From assembly GCA_016929135.1 (NCBI GenBank), contig JAFGJK010000065.1, positions 1 through 64,000 on the forward strand: a DNA stretch of 64,000 nucleotides, given 5' to 3'. The DNA is from Spirochaetota bacterium. GTDB lineage: Bacteria > Spirochaetota > UBA4802 > UBA5550. A program made the position numbers and the translations under genes. Every line of letters starts with the position of its first letter. The first letter of the stretch is position 1. This document shows positions 28,658 to 37,828 of the stretch, one piece after another. The notes below the pieces were generated by a model. It was not told where the DNA came from. It saw only the letters and a program-made list of their open reading frames with translations, and ran no database searches.

Positions 28658-30118
28658 TCAGCGCTCAGGGACCGTCGATTGCCTCTGCGCGGCCTCAATC
28701 TCCCTCATCAGGGGGGCCAGGTTCCTGTCTCCCCTGGCCTTCTGCCTGAAGCGCTCTTCCCGTATGAGCTGGGTGAGGGCCTCTTTCGCCTTTTCCTTAC
28801 GCCCGCTCCTGGCGTAGGCGAGGGCGAGGGTGAACCTGTCGTCTCCCCCCAGCGATATCTTCTCGAAATAATCGATGGATCTGTCGTAATCCTTCAGGCC
28901 GAAGTAGGTCTTCGCCGCTATCAGGATGGTGTCGCTCCTCAGCCTTTGCTCCGGTATGAATCCCAGTATCTCGGCGACGCGGCCGTAGTTCTGGTTCTTG
29001 AAATGGTTCGCCATGAGCAGCGAGACCATCCTGTCGTACTTCTCGGAATAATGCTCACGTTCCTTGATATGGTCAAAGGTCCTGTCGAAGTACGAGAGGT
29101 AGCGGCTGTCGTCTTCCTTGTAGTAGATGCTCCCCATCTGGAAGAGGATTACCGGATTGTTCGGCTGGATGGCGTTCGCCCTGGCGAGCATCTTTTTCGC
29201 TTCGTCGTACCTGTTTTCTCTCATCTGGATCGCGGCGATCATTATGTAGGGCTGCAGCCCCTTGGAATCGAGCCTCATGGCGGTGCGGAAGTCCTCCATC
29301 GCCCTGTCGTTGTCGCCCATCTGGTACAGGCAGGTGCCGCGCTTCGTCCTGATCAGGTACTCCGTACCCCTGTCGAAGAGGCCGAATTCCTCTGCACGAT
29401 TGAGGTGAGATACCGCCGTGCCGTAGCTGTTCCTCGAGAAATAGATGTCGCCAAGGATGAGGTGCACCTCGGCATAGAAGTCAATCCTCTCCGCCACCGC
29501 GCTGAGGTTCGAGAGCGCCCTGTCCATGTTCCCCTGCCGGTACGAGATCATGCCGATCTCGAAGCGGGGAGCCATGAAGGAGCCGTCGATGGACAGCGCG
29601 TCCGAAAGCGACCGCAGTGCCCTGTCGTACTGGCCCTCCTGCTTCTGCTGCACCCCCTGCCTGTATTTCTCTATCGCCTCGGCGTTGTCGGTCCACATGT
29701 ATTTATTGATTATCGATTCGATCTTCCTCCTGGCGCTCCTGTCACCAAGACGCTGCGACATACCCTTGCAGATCCTAACCACCTTGCGGTGGTCCTGCAC
29801 TCGCTCGGCGAAGGCCATGAGATTCCAGTAGGCGTTTTTCAGGTATCCCCTGCTGATGGATTTCGACGATACTGCCAGCTCGTAATAACGCTCCGCATCG
29901 GTGAAATTGCTCGCGTTCCTCTCGATCTCGCCGAGAAAATAGTAGGCGTTACCGTATTCCTTCTGCTCCACCGCCTTCAGCAGGTATTCTCTCGCCTTGC
30001 CGTAATTCTTCCTGACGTAAAACCTGATGCCGTCTTTGTAATAATCGGCATGGGCCGCGGTAGCGAGCGTCCATGAGATAATCACTGTAGCGGTAAGCGC
30101 CTTAACTGTGTGCTTCAT
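28658..30118 (-). CDS. secreted/periplasmic tetratricopeptide-repeat protein
   Basis: Signal peptide MKHTVKALTATVIISWTLATAAHA; many TPRs (YYFLGEIERNASNFTDAERYYELAV etc.). Start 30118 preferred over track start 30532. Confidence 0.82.
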   Translation of the reverse strand: MKHTVKALTATVIISWTLATAAHADYYKDGIRFYVRKNYGKAREYLLKAVEQKEYGNAYYFLGEIERNASNFTDAERYYELAVSSKSISRGYLKNAYWNLMAFAERVQDHRKVVRICKGMSQRLGDRSARRKIESIINKYMWTDNAEAIEKYRQGVQQKQEGQYDRALRSLSDALSIDGSFMAPRFEIGMISYRQGNMDRALSNLSAVAERIDFYAEVHLILGDIYFSRNSYGTAVSHLNRAEEFGLFDRGTEYLIRTKRGTCLYQMGDNDRAMEDFRTAMRLDSKGLQPYIMIAAIQMRENRYDEAKKMLARANAIQPNNPVILFQMGSIYYKEDDSRYLSYFDRTFDHIKEREHYSEKYDRMVSLLMANHFKNQNYGRVAEILGFIPEQRLRSDTILIAAKTYFGLKDYDRSIDYFEKISLGGDDRFTLALAYARSGRKEKAKEALTQLIREERFRQKARGDRNLAPLMREIEAAQRQSTVPER

Positions 30119-30191
30119 CGCCTTTCGTCCATGATGTCCGGAGTATGTGCCCTGTATCGTCCCGCAAAAAAACACGGTTTCGCCGGTTTTG

Positions 30192-30923
30192 TCAAGTACT
30201 TTGAACCCCTGTCCCGTTCTGCGTGCCGGCCTGGCCGTGCCGCGGGAGGATCGCCCGTACCACGGCATCGGTGTCGCCGAGGTCGTCGAAGTAAAAATCT
30301 GGCTCCAGGGCGATGAGATTCTCCCTGTCGTCCCAGCCGGTTCCGACGCAGAGGGAGACCGCGCTGACGGAGCGGGCGCACTCGATGTCGTGGGACGTGT
30401 CACCCACGATGACCATGTCTCCGTAGGACAGATCCACCCCCGTGATGGCCCGTGCGAGATCGCGGGCCACCGGAGGCATCTCGTTGCGGTCCGTGACGTC
30501 GTCGCCGTAGACGCCGAAGCGGAAGAACCCACCCAGGTCGAACCTCTCCAGCTTTACGGCAGCTCCGCTCCGGAAGTTGCCGGTGAGCACCCCCAGCAGT
30601 GTCCCCGGGGCGGCGGAGAGCCGTTCCAGGAGCGGGGGAACGCCGGGGAGCAGCGTTCCGGCGCCGTTCCTCATGGCCTCGGAGAGGTAGCTCGTATAAC
30701 GGCTTCGGAGCTCCCCGATGCCGCGCATTACCTCTGTCTCATCCAGGCCTGCGGGTATCAGCGACTGGCGAATAAGGTACAGGTCCGTCTTCCCCTGGAA
30801 GTTGATATCCTCCATGCCACCGGCGGTGCCGAACACGTCGATGCAGGCCCGCATCATGGACCGTTTCCCGGCCCCGTCGCACCTGAGAAGGGTGCCGTCT
30901 ATGTCGAACAGGATGACTTTCAT
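30192..30923 (-). CDS. HAD-superfamily hydrolase (phosphoglycolate phosphatase-like)
   Basis: MKVILFDIDGTLLRCDGAGKRSM; LGVLTGNFRSGA; MVIVGDTSHDIECARS. Confidence 0.9.
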   Translation of the reverse strand: MKVILFDIDGTLLRCDGAGKRSMMRACIDVFGTAGGMEDINFQGKTDLYLIRQSLIPAGLDETEVMRGIGELRSRYTSYLSEAMRNGAGTLLPGVPPLLERLSAAPGTLLGVLTGNFRSGAAVKLERFDLGGFFRFGVYGDDVTDRNEMPPVARDLARAITGVDLSYGDMVIVGDTSHDIECARSVSAVSLCVGTGWDDRENLIALEPDFYFDDLGDTDAVVRAILPRHGQAGTQNGTGVQST

Positions 30924-31111
30924 GGGTCCCTTTCACTACAGGGACACATGAGGGTTCACCGGTTTTTTTTCAAATACTTTTCGTTCCCTCCCAAATAATG
31001 CAATCAATACTTGACATCGATGCAGCACCACTGTATTTTTTACCGATAATAGCGGCCCTTCGCGAAATGAGGGGCCGGCGTTTTCCACATACTGTCGTGC
31101 GAGGTGACGCC

Positions 31112-31462
31112 ATGAGAACGATCTCGTTACTGGTGCTGTCGGTAATGATTGCAATGATCGGGTGCGTGAAGAACGGTGACGGTACGGACCGCACCGTGCT
31201 GATCTCGAAGAGGTTTACCAGCGATTCCACCTATTCCTTCGTATGCAAGGGATTCCCGAAGGAGGAGCTGACAGGGCCTGCGCGGATGGAGTCGGCAAAA
31301 CGGGCCGCCCTGCTGAACGTCTACTACTACGCGCAGCAGATATTCGATGATACCGTGGCGCCGGACAGGGACGGCAGGGTGGAGAAATACGAGACCGGTG
31401 ACGATTATGCCACGGTCTACTATGAGATTCGGAAACAGGGGCTCAGGAGACGGCTGAGATAG
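31112..31462 (+). CDS. small putative lipoprotein
   Basis: MRTISLLVLSVMIAMIGC lipobox-like signal; no recognised domain. Confidence 0.6.
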   Translation: MRTISLLVLSVMIAMIGCVKNGDGTDRTVLISKRFTSDSTYSFVCKGFPKEELTGPARMESAKRAALLNVYYYAQQIFDDTVAPDRDGRVEKYETGDDYATVYYEIRKQGLRRRLR

Positions 31463-31533
31463 CCGCGGGACGGAGTGCCGCATCGGGGCTCGGAGTGAGC
31501 GAGGCCCCGGATATCATGTGCAGGGAGTGTGCG

Positions 31534-32526
31534 ATGAGGGGTGACATTGACAGGATACGGAAGGATTCTCCCATTGATGTATCGGGGATCGGATCGGCGC
31601 TGCTCGATTTTACCGTGGACATAGACGACGGTACACTGGATTCAATCGGCCTCATAAAGGGGAGCATGCAGCTCATCGATGAGGCCAGGAGCGGCGAGAT
31701 TCAGTCCTTCATCAAAGGGCTGCACGTGAGCGTGTCTCCGGGGGGGAGCGCCGCGAATACCGTGGCCGGAGTGACCAGGTTCGGCGGTACCGCCCTCTTC
31801 CAGGGGAAGGTAGGGGAGGACGAGCACGGCAGCGTTTATATCGAGGAGACAGAAAGACTGGGGATTATTGCGAGGATCGCCCGGGATACAAGTCTCACCG
31901 GTCATGCAATCACCTTCATCACCCCCGATTCCGAGCGGACATTCGCGACCCACCTGGGGGCAGCCCTGCGCTTTACCTCCGGCGATATCGACAGGGAGGG
32001 ACTTTCGCAGAGCAAGATACTCCACCTGGAGGGGTACCTCTTCGAGCCGCCGGCGCTGAGGGAGGCGTGCTTCACCGCCATGGAGGCGGCCCTCTCCGCG
32101 GGTGTGATCGTCTCTCTGGACCTCTCGGACCCGGAGCTCATAAAGAGGATACACGATACCTTCGAGACGGTCGTCAGGGAGTTCGCCAGCGTCGTATTTG
32201 TCAACGAGGAGGAGGCCCTGGCCTTTACGGGACGACAGGGCGAGGAGGCGCTGGGGGTTCTGGCCAGGTTCGCCAGCTGCGCCGTGGTTAAGCTCGGCGC
32301 TACGGGAAGCCTGGTCCAGGCGGGCAGCAGGGTCTACCGCATCCCCGCATTCAGGACAGAGGTCGTCAATACCAACGGTGCCGGTGACATGTATGCTTCC
32401 GGCGTCCTCTACGGTATGTCCCGCGGGGTGGGCCCTGAGGCATGCGGCAGATACGGGAGCTATGCCGCGTCTCTGGTGGTGGCGCAGGTGGGTGCGCGGT
32501 ATCCGGGTATCATAACGCCTGCCTGA
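31534..32526 (+). CDS. PfkB-family carbohydrate/nucleoside kinase
   Basis: GGSAANTVAGVTRFGG..GKVGEDEHG; VVNTNGAGDMYASGVLYG. SD AGGGAG before ATG 31534. Confidence 0.9.
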   Translation: MRGDIDRIRKDSPIDVSGIGSALLDFTVDIDDGTLDSIGLIKGSMQLIDEARSGEIQSFIKGLHVSVSPGGSAANTVAGVTRFGGTALFQGKVGEDEHGSVYIEETERLGIIARIARDTSLTGHAITFITPDSERTFATHLGAALRFTSGDIDREGLSQSKILHLEGYLFEPPALREACFTAMEAALSAGVIVSLDLSDPELIKRIHDTFETVVREFASVVFVNEEEALAFTGRQGEEALGVLARFASCAVVKLGATGSLVQAGSRVYRIPAFRTEVVNTNGAGDMYASGVLYGMSRGVGPEACGRYGSYAASLVVAQVGARYPGIITPA

Positions 32527-32535
32527 GGGGGGCGA

Positions 32536-32919
32536 TCAGTACTTCGTGAGATACTTGTCCTTGAATTCGCTTTCTATGAGGATATTGAAGAAGGTGTCGA
32601 GACGCGCGATCTTGAACAGGTCCAGTATGGGAGTATTGAGGCTGTAGAGGATGAGCTCGGTTTCCTTAATTATGGCGTTTCGGGACATCTTGACGAGATG
32701 GCTGAGGCCTATGGAATCGATCCGTTCCACCCGGGCGAAGTTGATCGCTATGACCCGGGGCTTTTTTTTCAGCTGTTCGTCCCATACCTTTTCCAGCTGA
32801 TTAATGTTCTGTATCGTTATGGCGTCGTTGATGGAGATGACCACGATTTTACCGTGCTCCTCAACCGTTGCCACATCCATTGAATTTATCCCGTTCATGA
32901 TTGTAACCGTTGCTATCAT
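32536..32919 (-). CDS. STAS-domain protein (anti-anti-sigma-like)
   Basis: GKIVVISINDAITIQNINQLEKVWDEQLKKKPRVIAINFARVERIDSIGLSHLVKM. Confidence 0.82.
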   Translation of the reverse strand: MIATVTIMNGINSMDVATVEEHGKIVVISINDAITIQNINQLEKVWDEQLKKKPRVIAINFARVERIDSIGLSHLVKMSRNAIIKETELILYSLNTPILDLFKIARLDTFFNILIESEFKDKYLTKY

Positions 32920-33073
32920 ACAATAGTCACAACAGACGTCAATAGAAATTCTTTTCCTGTATCAGGAATCGCATAAAAACGGCGGCCGGCGGAAAAATGT
33001 CTTGCCTTGCTCTGTGAAAGGGGGATATAAATACTGCATATCGGAATATTAAAAAGTCAAGGGGGGTACGATA

Positions 33074-33298
33074 ATGAAAAAGTTATTCTTCATCACTCTG
33101 GCTGCCTCGGTTGTGTTCGGCCAGCTGTTCTGCAGCAGCATCAATACGCAGCGGATCGCCTGCGAGCAGGCCTGCAAGACGGCGCAGAACAGCTGTAAGA
33201 AGGATTCCGACAAGATCAGGAACGCGGCACAGAGGACCGCTAAGAACACGGCCTGTGATGCTGCCTTCCAGAAGTGTATGCAGGAGTGCAACAAATAA
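33074..33298 (+). CDS. small secreted Cys-rich protein (CX3CX6C-X19-CX6CX3C)
   Basis: Signal peptide MKKLFFITLAASVVFGQLFC; IACEQACKTAQNSCKKDSDKIRNAAQRTAKNTACDAAFQKCMQECNK; terminator downstream. Confidence 0.75.
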   Translation: MKKLFFITLAASVVFGQLFCSSINTQRIACEQACKTAQNSCKKDSDKIRNAAQRTAKNTACDAAFQKCMQECNK

Positions 33299-33335
33299 TC
33301 ACCCGTTCAGGAATACTGACAGACGTGAAGAGCCA

Positions 33336-33368
33336 GGCTGATCCGCAATAGTGGATCGGCCTTTTTTT
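33336..33368 (+). terminator. intrinsic terminator
   Basis: GCTGATCC-GCAATAGT-GGATCGGC followed by TTTTTTT. Confidence 0.85.
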
Positions 33369-33501
33369 AGACCGGTGGGACGGTTTACGGGTTCATCCGT
33401 ACGGAATTTGCGGTGCCGGAGAGAAAAATATTGACGGGAGCGTGAAGGAGTGTTCGTTTTTATGTACGGCGGATGATACAAACGAGCCGAAATAAGGTAC
33501 T

Positions 33502-34458
33502 ATGAGGATTACACTCTGGGGGGTGCGGGGATCGCTGCCGACCCCGATTTCAAGCGATATCATCGAGCAGAAGATCAAGAAGGCGCTAGGACTGGCAAAG
33601 CCGGGGGACATCGCCACCCCCGCGGCCGTTGAAGCCTTCGTGTCGGCCCTCCCACTTTCGGTGAGGGGGACCTACGGGGGGAACTCCACCTGTATCGAGG
33701 TGACGAGCGACTCGGGGGAGCTGATCATCATCGACTGCGGCAGCGGGCTGAAGGCGCTGGGCAGGAAGATGATGGACCGTGGGTTCGCCCGGGGGGATTC
33801 CAGCGCATCGATTTTCCTCACCCACACCCACTGGGACCATATACAGGGGATCCCCTTCTTCCTCCCTTTTTATATCAAGGGTAACAGATTTTCCATCTAT
33901 TCCCCCTTCCCCGACATTAAGGCGAGGCTGGACCACCAGCAGGTATTCACCCACTTTCCGGTGACTCTCGATCAGATGGAGGCGACGAAGGAGTTCTTCT
34001 TCTTCAGGCATGACAGCGAGCTTCATCTGGGGGACACAAGGATTCTCTGCAAGCGGATGCCCCATCCCGGCGGAGCCTTCGGGTACAGGATCGAGGAAAA
34101 CGGGAGGGTCTTCGTGTTCACCTCTGACTGCGAGTTCAACATCAACGAGGTGGAGCACATTGACGAGTACGAGGATTTTTTCATCGGGGCAGACGTGCTG
34201 ATCTTCGACGCGCAGTATACCTTCAAGGAATCGATCGACAAGTTCGATTACGGGCATTCCTCCGCATCCATCGCCATTGATATCGCCGGCAGGTTCAAAT
34301 GCCGTCGCCTGGTGCTCTTCCACCATGAGCCGGACTATGACGACGAGATGCTCGACGACCTTCTCATCAACGCGAGGACCTACCTGGCCATGAAGTCCAC
34401 GCGGATCCACGATATGGAGATCGATATCGCCCGGGAGGGGATGGAGATTCAGCTCTAG
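33502..34458 (+). CDS. metallo-beta-lactamase-fold hydrolase
   Basis: MRITLWGVRGSLPTP; FLTHTHWDHIQGIPFF; TSDCEFN; HHEPDYDDEMLD. Confidence 0.85.
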   Translation: MRITLWGVRGSLPTPISSDIIEQKIKKALGLAKPGDIATPAAVEAFVSALPLSVRGTYGGNSTCIEVTSDSGELIIIDCGSGLKALGRKMMDRGFARGDSSASIFLTHTHWDHIQGIPFFLPFYIKGNRFSIYSPFPDIKARLDHQQVFTHFPVTLDQMEATKEFFFFRHDSELHLGDTRILCKRMPHPGGAFGYRIEENGRVFVFTSDCEFNINEVEHIDEYEDFFIGADVLIFDAQYTFKESIDKFDYGHSSASIAIDIAGRFKCRRLVLFHHEPDYDDEMLDDLLINARTYLAMKSTRIHDMEIDIAREGMEIQL

Positions 34459-34464
34459 GCGGGA

Positions 34465-35160
34465 TTATCGCAGCCGCTGGAGACGCTCTATGTCCTCCTG
34501 CTTTCCCAGCACGATCATCACGGAATTCTCCTGTATCACGTCGTTGCCGGACGGCGCCATCTTGGTAATGTAGCCGTTCCCGGTCCTCTTCGTTTTGACC
34601 CCCGGAACGGCGGGATAGCGGATCCCCAGCACCTGGCATCCGTACTTCGCACTAATCGCAAGATCCCGGAGGGTCTTGTTGATGAAGCTGTGCGGGGGGT
34701 TCACCTCCAGGATCGCGTACTCCTCGGTGAGGGGCAGGTAGTCCAGGGCATTTTTCATCGACAACTTTTTCCCCAGCCGCCGGGCGATGTCCCTTTCCGG
34801 GAAGACGATCTCCGATATACCCAGGAGCTCCAGCACCTTCACGTGATCGTCGGATATGGCACGGACGATGATATTCTCGATCCCCATCTCCTTCAGGTAG
34901 AGGGATATGAGTATGCTGGGTCCCATTTCCTGGCCGATGCTCACGATGCCGCCGTCGAAGTCCCTGATGGGGAGGCTGCTGAGCACCGAGCGGTTCGAGG
35001 CGTCACCCACGATGGCGTGCGAGAGGAAATCCTTGGCCCGCTGGACGTTTTCCTTTTCCATATCGATGCCCAGGACCTCGCAGTTCCCCTCCATGAGGCT
35101 CTTTGCCACAGACATGCCGAAATTGCCAAGTCCGATCACAAGAAATTTTTTCATAGCCAA
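34465..35160 (-). CDS. Trk/Ktr potassium uptake regulatory (RCK) subunit
   Basis: MKKFLVIGLGNFGMSVAKSLMEGNCEVLGIDMEKENVQRAKDFLSHAIVGDASN..TrkA-C domain. Confidence 0.93.
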   Translation of the reverse strand: MAMKKFLVIGLGNFGMSVAKSLMEGNCEVLGIDMEKENVQRAKDFLSHAIVGDASNRSVLSSLPIRDFDGGIVSIGQEMGPSILISLYLKEMGIENIIVRAISDDHVKVLELLGISEIVFPERDIARRLGKKLSMKNALDYLPLTEEYAILEVNPPHSFINKTLRDLAISAKYGCQVLGIRYPAVPGVKTKRTGNGYITKMAPSGNDVIQENSVMIVLGKQEDIERLQRLR

Positions 35161-35166
35161 TCCCCG

Positions 35167-36537
35167 TCAGCCGATCATTATATCATCTTCCGCATAGCTC
35201 AGTGCAATATCTTTTTGCCGTGAGGTCAGCGCCGACACCAGAGTGAGCGGGCCGAGTCTTCCGACGTACATTATCACGATGAGGATGATCTTTCCCGTGA
35301 GGGGGATCCTCGTCGTGATGCCCGTTGAGAGGCCCACGGTGTTCAGCGCCGATGTCACCTCGAAGAGCGCCTCCAGGAAGCGCACCTCCCTGTCCAGGGC
35401 ATTGAAGCCCAGAAGAAGAAAGGTGGACCCGGTGATCACCAGGAGCGCCATGAAGGTGAGGATGACGCTCCTGTCCACGGTACCCTCGTGAATCCCCCTG
35501 CCCCAGAAGACCACCTGGTTCCGGTTCTTGATCTTCGAGTAGAGCAGGCCGGTCACCACGGCTGCGGTGGTGGTCTTGATCCCTCCAGCGATGGAGCCGG
35601 GGGACCCGCCGATGAACATGAGGGCCGACATGATGAAGAGGGTGCTGTCCCTGAGGCTCCCGATGTTCACCGAGTTGAAGCCCGCGGTCCTGCAGGTCAC
35701 CGACTGGAAGAAACCGGAGAGGAGCTTCGTCCTGACCGACATTTCCTTGAAGAGGTGGTTCCATTCCAGGATGCTGATGAGGAGCATCCCCCCGCCGATG
35801 AGAACCGCCGTGGCCGCCAGTACAATCCTGCTGTGCAGCGAAAACTGCGAGAGAAGGCCGGCGCCGCGACGCGGGCGTATCCTGAACAGCTCGGTGAGTA
35901 CCAGGAAGCCGATACCCCCAAGGACGATTTCGAGACCGATGCCGATCATCACCACCGTGTTGTTGCAGAATCCCGAGAGGCTGTCCGAGAAGGTCGAGAA
36001 CCCGGCATTGCAGAAAGCCGAGATGGAGTGAAAGACCGAATGCCAGATCGCCCCTGGTATATCGAAATGATTGATGAACTGCGTGAAGAGGACCAAAGCG
36101 AAAAAGAGTTCGATCCCGAAGGTGTAGAGAAGTATCCTTCTCAGTATACCCTTGATGGGGAGTTTCTTGATGTCGCTGTAGAAGGATTCGAAGGTGAAGC
36201 GCCACTGGATGGAAAAATCGCCCCCCGCCAGGGCGATCAGGGCGATGGTGAAGGTCATGATCCCCAGGCCGCCGAACTGGAGCAGCAGCAGTATCACCAT
36301 CTGGCCGAAAAGGGTGAATCCGGTGGCAGTGTCGAGCACGGTGAGTCCGGTAACACAGACGGCCGAGGTGGAGGTGAAGAGCGCGTCGATGGGGCTTATG
36401 CCGTTCACCGTCGAAACGGGGAGCATGAGGAGCGCGGTACCCCCCATTATTAGAAGGAAAAAGCTCAGCAGTACCTTCTGAATGGGGGATATGCGAGAGT
36501 AGACCCGTTGTGCCGTCGCATGATGTTTCTGCTTCAT
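35167..36537 (-). CDS. Trk/Ktr-type potassium transporter membrane subunit
   Basis: ALFTSTSAVCVTGLTVLDTATGFT; SAFCNAGFSTF; CRTAGFNSVN; MFIGGSPGSIAGGIKTTT; TSALNTVGLSTG selectivity-filter repeats. Confidence 0.94.
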   Translation of the reverse strand: MKQKHHATAQRVYSRISPIQKVLLSFFLLIMGGTALLMLPVSTVNGISPIDALFTSTSAVCVTGLTVLDTATGFTLFGQMVILLLLQFGGLGIMTFTIALIALAGGDFSIQWRFTFESFYSDIKKLPIKGILRRILLYTFGIELFFALVLFTQFINHFDIPGAIWHSVFHSISAFCNAGFSTFSDSLSGFCNNTVVMIGIGLEIVLGGIGFLVLTELFRIRPRRGAGLLSQFSLHSRIVLAATAVLIGGGMLLISILEWNHLFKEMSVRTKLLSGFFQSVTCRTAGFNSVNIGSLRDSTLFIMSALMFIGGSPGSIAGGIKTTTAAVVTGLLYSKIKNRNQVVFWGRGIHEGTVDRSVILTFMALLVITGSTFLLLGFNALDREVRFLEALFEVTSALNTVGLSTGITTRIPLTGKIILIVIMYVGRLGPLTLVSALTSRQKDIALSYAEDDIMIG

Positions 36538-36576
36538 GATTCTTGTTGAAGGCTGATGCTGCTGAAGGAATTGATG

Positions 36577-36649
36577 TGGGCGCTACTGGACTTGAACCAG
36601 TGACCCTCTGCTTGTAAGGCAGATGCTCTCCCAACTGAGCTAAGCGCCC
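36577..36649 (-). tRNA. tRNA-Val(UAC), no encoded CCA
   Basis: Reverse complement GGGCGCUUAGCUCAGUUGGGAGAGCAUCUGCCUUACAAGCAGAGGGUCACUGGUUCAAGUCCAGUAGCGCCCA. Confidence 0.95.
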
Positions 36650-36655
36650 CTGTGG

Positions 36656-36940
36656 TCAATCGTCCGACTCCGGATATTCCCTGCCGTTCTGTTTGCTTGC
36701 CTTAAATGCCAGCGTGAATTTCGCCGGTACATCTATCGTCTTCCCCGCGATGGGGGAATACACGCTGCGCGCCTTTTTCTCATTCTGATAGAAGGTGCCG
36801 AATCCGCGTATCTCCACCTTCTCGCCGTTCCGAACGCTGTCCTTGATCTTTTCAAGAAAGTTGTCAATTATATAGAGGACTTCTTTTTTCCGGAGGCCGC
36901 TCTGAATTGTCAGGCGCTGGGCGATTTCTGATTTGGTCAC
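36656..36940 (-). CDS. HU/IHF-family DNA-binding protein
   Basis: MTKSEIAQRLTIQSGLRKKEVLYIIDNFLEKIKDSVRNGEKVEIRGFGTFYQNEKKARS. Confidence 0.93.
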   Translation of the reverse strand: MTKSEIAQRLTIQSGLRKKEVLYIIDNFLEKIKDSVRNGEKVEIRGFGTFYQNEKKARSVYSPIAGKTIDVPAKFTLAFKASKQNGREYPESDD

Positions 36941-36949
36941 GAAATGACC

Positions 36950-37222
36950 TCACTGCTTCGCCGTTAATGCGTTTACCTTCTTCGCCAGGCGGGATTTTTT
37001 TCTCGCCGCCGTTTTTTTGTGTACCACGCCTTTCTGCGCCGCAGTATCGATGTTCTTAACGAATTTTTGAAGGAGGGCCTGGCTCACCTCTTTATCCTTG
37101 CTCTCCACTGCCGCATGCACCTTCTTCGAGGCGGTACGGATCGAGGACTTCTCCTGGGAATTCCTCTGTTTCCTCTTCTCGTTCTGACGGTTCCGTTTTT
37201 CCTGTGATTTAATATGTGCCAA
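36950..37222 (-). CDS. rpsT: 30S ribosomal protein S20
   Basis: MAHIKSQEKRNRQNEKRKQRNSQEKSSIRTASKKV...KNIDTAAQKGVVHKKTAARKKSRLAKKVN. Confidence 0.96.
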   Translation of the reverse strand: MAHIKSQEKRNRQNEKRKQRNSQEKSSIRTASKKVHAAVESKDKEVSQALLQKFVKNIDTAAQKGVVHKKTAARKKSRLAKKVNALTAKQ

Positions 37223-37498
37223 TGCAACCCTTCTTTAATAGAGAATAGTTTAAATCATGAATGGCAAATATGCAGTGCCTGTTAAAACTGTCAAGAATAT
37301 TTGTTAAAAATATCAGCCCCTCCGGTGATAATATTCCAGCGATGGAAGGCCGGCCGGTGATACGCCGGCCGAGGAAGAGGTGATGACCGGGCCGGGTAGA
37401 TGCGCATTTTTCGGGATTCCCGGGGGAGTATTCTGTTTGCAAATTCGGATACGGTTCAGTATTATTGTTACAGACAAACCATCATGGGAGGAGGGGAT

Positions 37499-37828
37499 AT
37501 GAAGCGGGCAATCCTGTTCGTAGTGGGGATTATTGTGAGCGTGACCGCGGTGATGACGCTCCGCGAGGCGGCCTTTTCGACCGGCGAGGAAGGTGGCACC
37601 TTCCGGGGGCTGGTCATCTTCGTCAATGACACCGTCCTCGAGGTGAAGCACGGCAGGGCCGAGCGGACCTTCCAGCTCAATGATGCCACCGTTGTGGCAC
37701 GGCAGGGGGCTGAGGCCGCCAGCGGGGACCTCCAGGTGTGCCAGGCGGTCCGTGTTTCCTATACCCCCGGGGAAGGGGACCAGGCGGTGAGAGTCGAGAT
37801 ACTCCGGGAGAGCTACTGCGTCCGGTAG
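37499..37828 (+). CDS. hypothetical secreted/membrane-anchored small protein
   Basis: Signal/TM MKRAILFVVGIIVSVTAVMTL; SD GGAGGGG before ATG; abuts mpl. Confidence 0.55.
   Translation: MKRAILFVVGIIVSVTAVMTLREAAFSTGEEGGTFRGLVIFVNDTVLEVKHGRAERTFQLNDATVVARQGAEAASGDLQVCQAVRVSYTPGEGDQAVRVEILRESYCVR

Noticed and set aside
35488-36453. 321-aa plus-strand ORF
   Set aside because: Antisense to the Trk-type transporter; no domain.
35183-36634. 483-aa minus-strand ORF overlapping the Trk-type gene in another frame
   Set aside because: Out-of-frame translation of the transporter gene and tRNA-Val.
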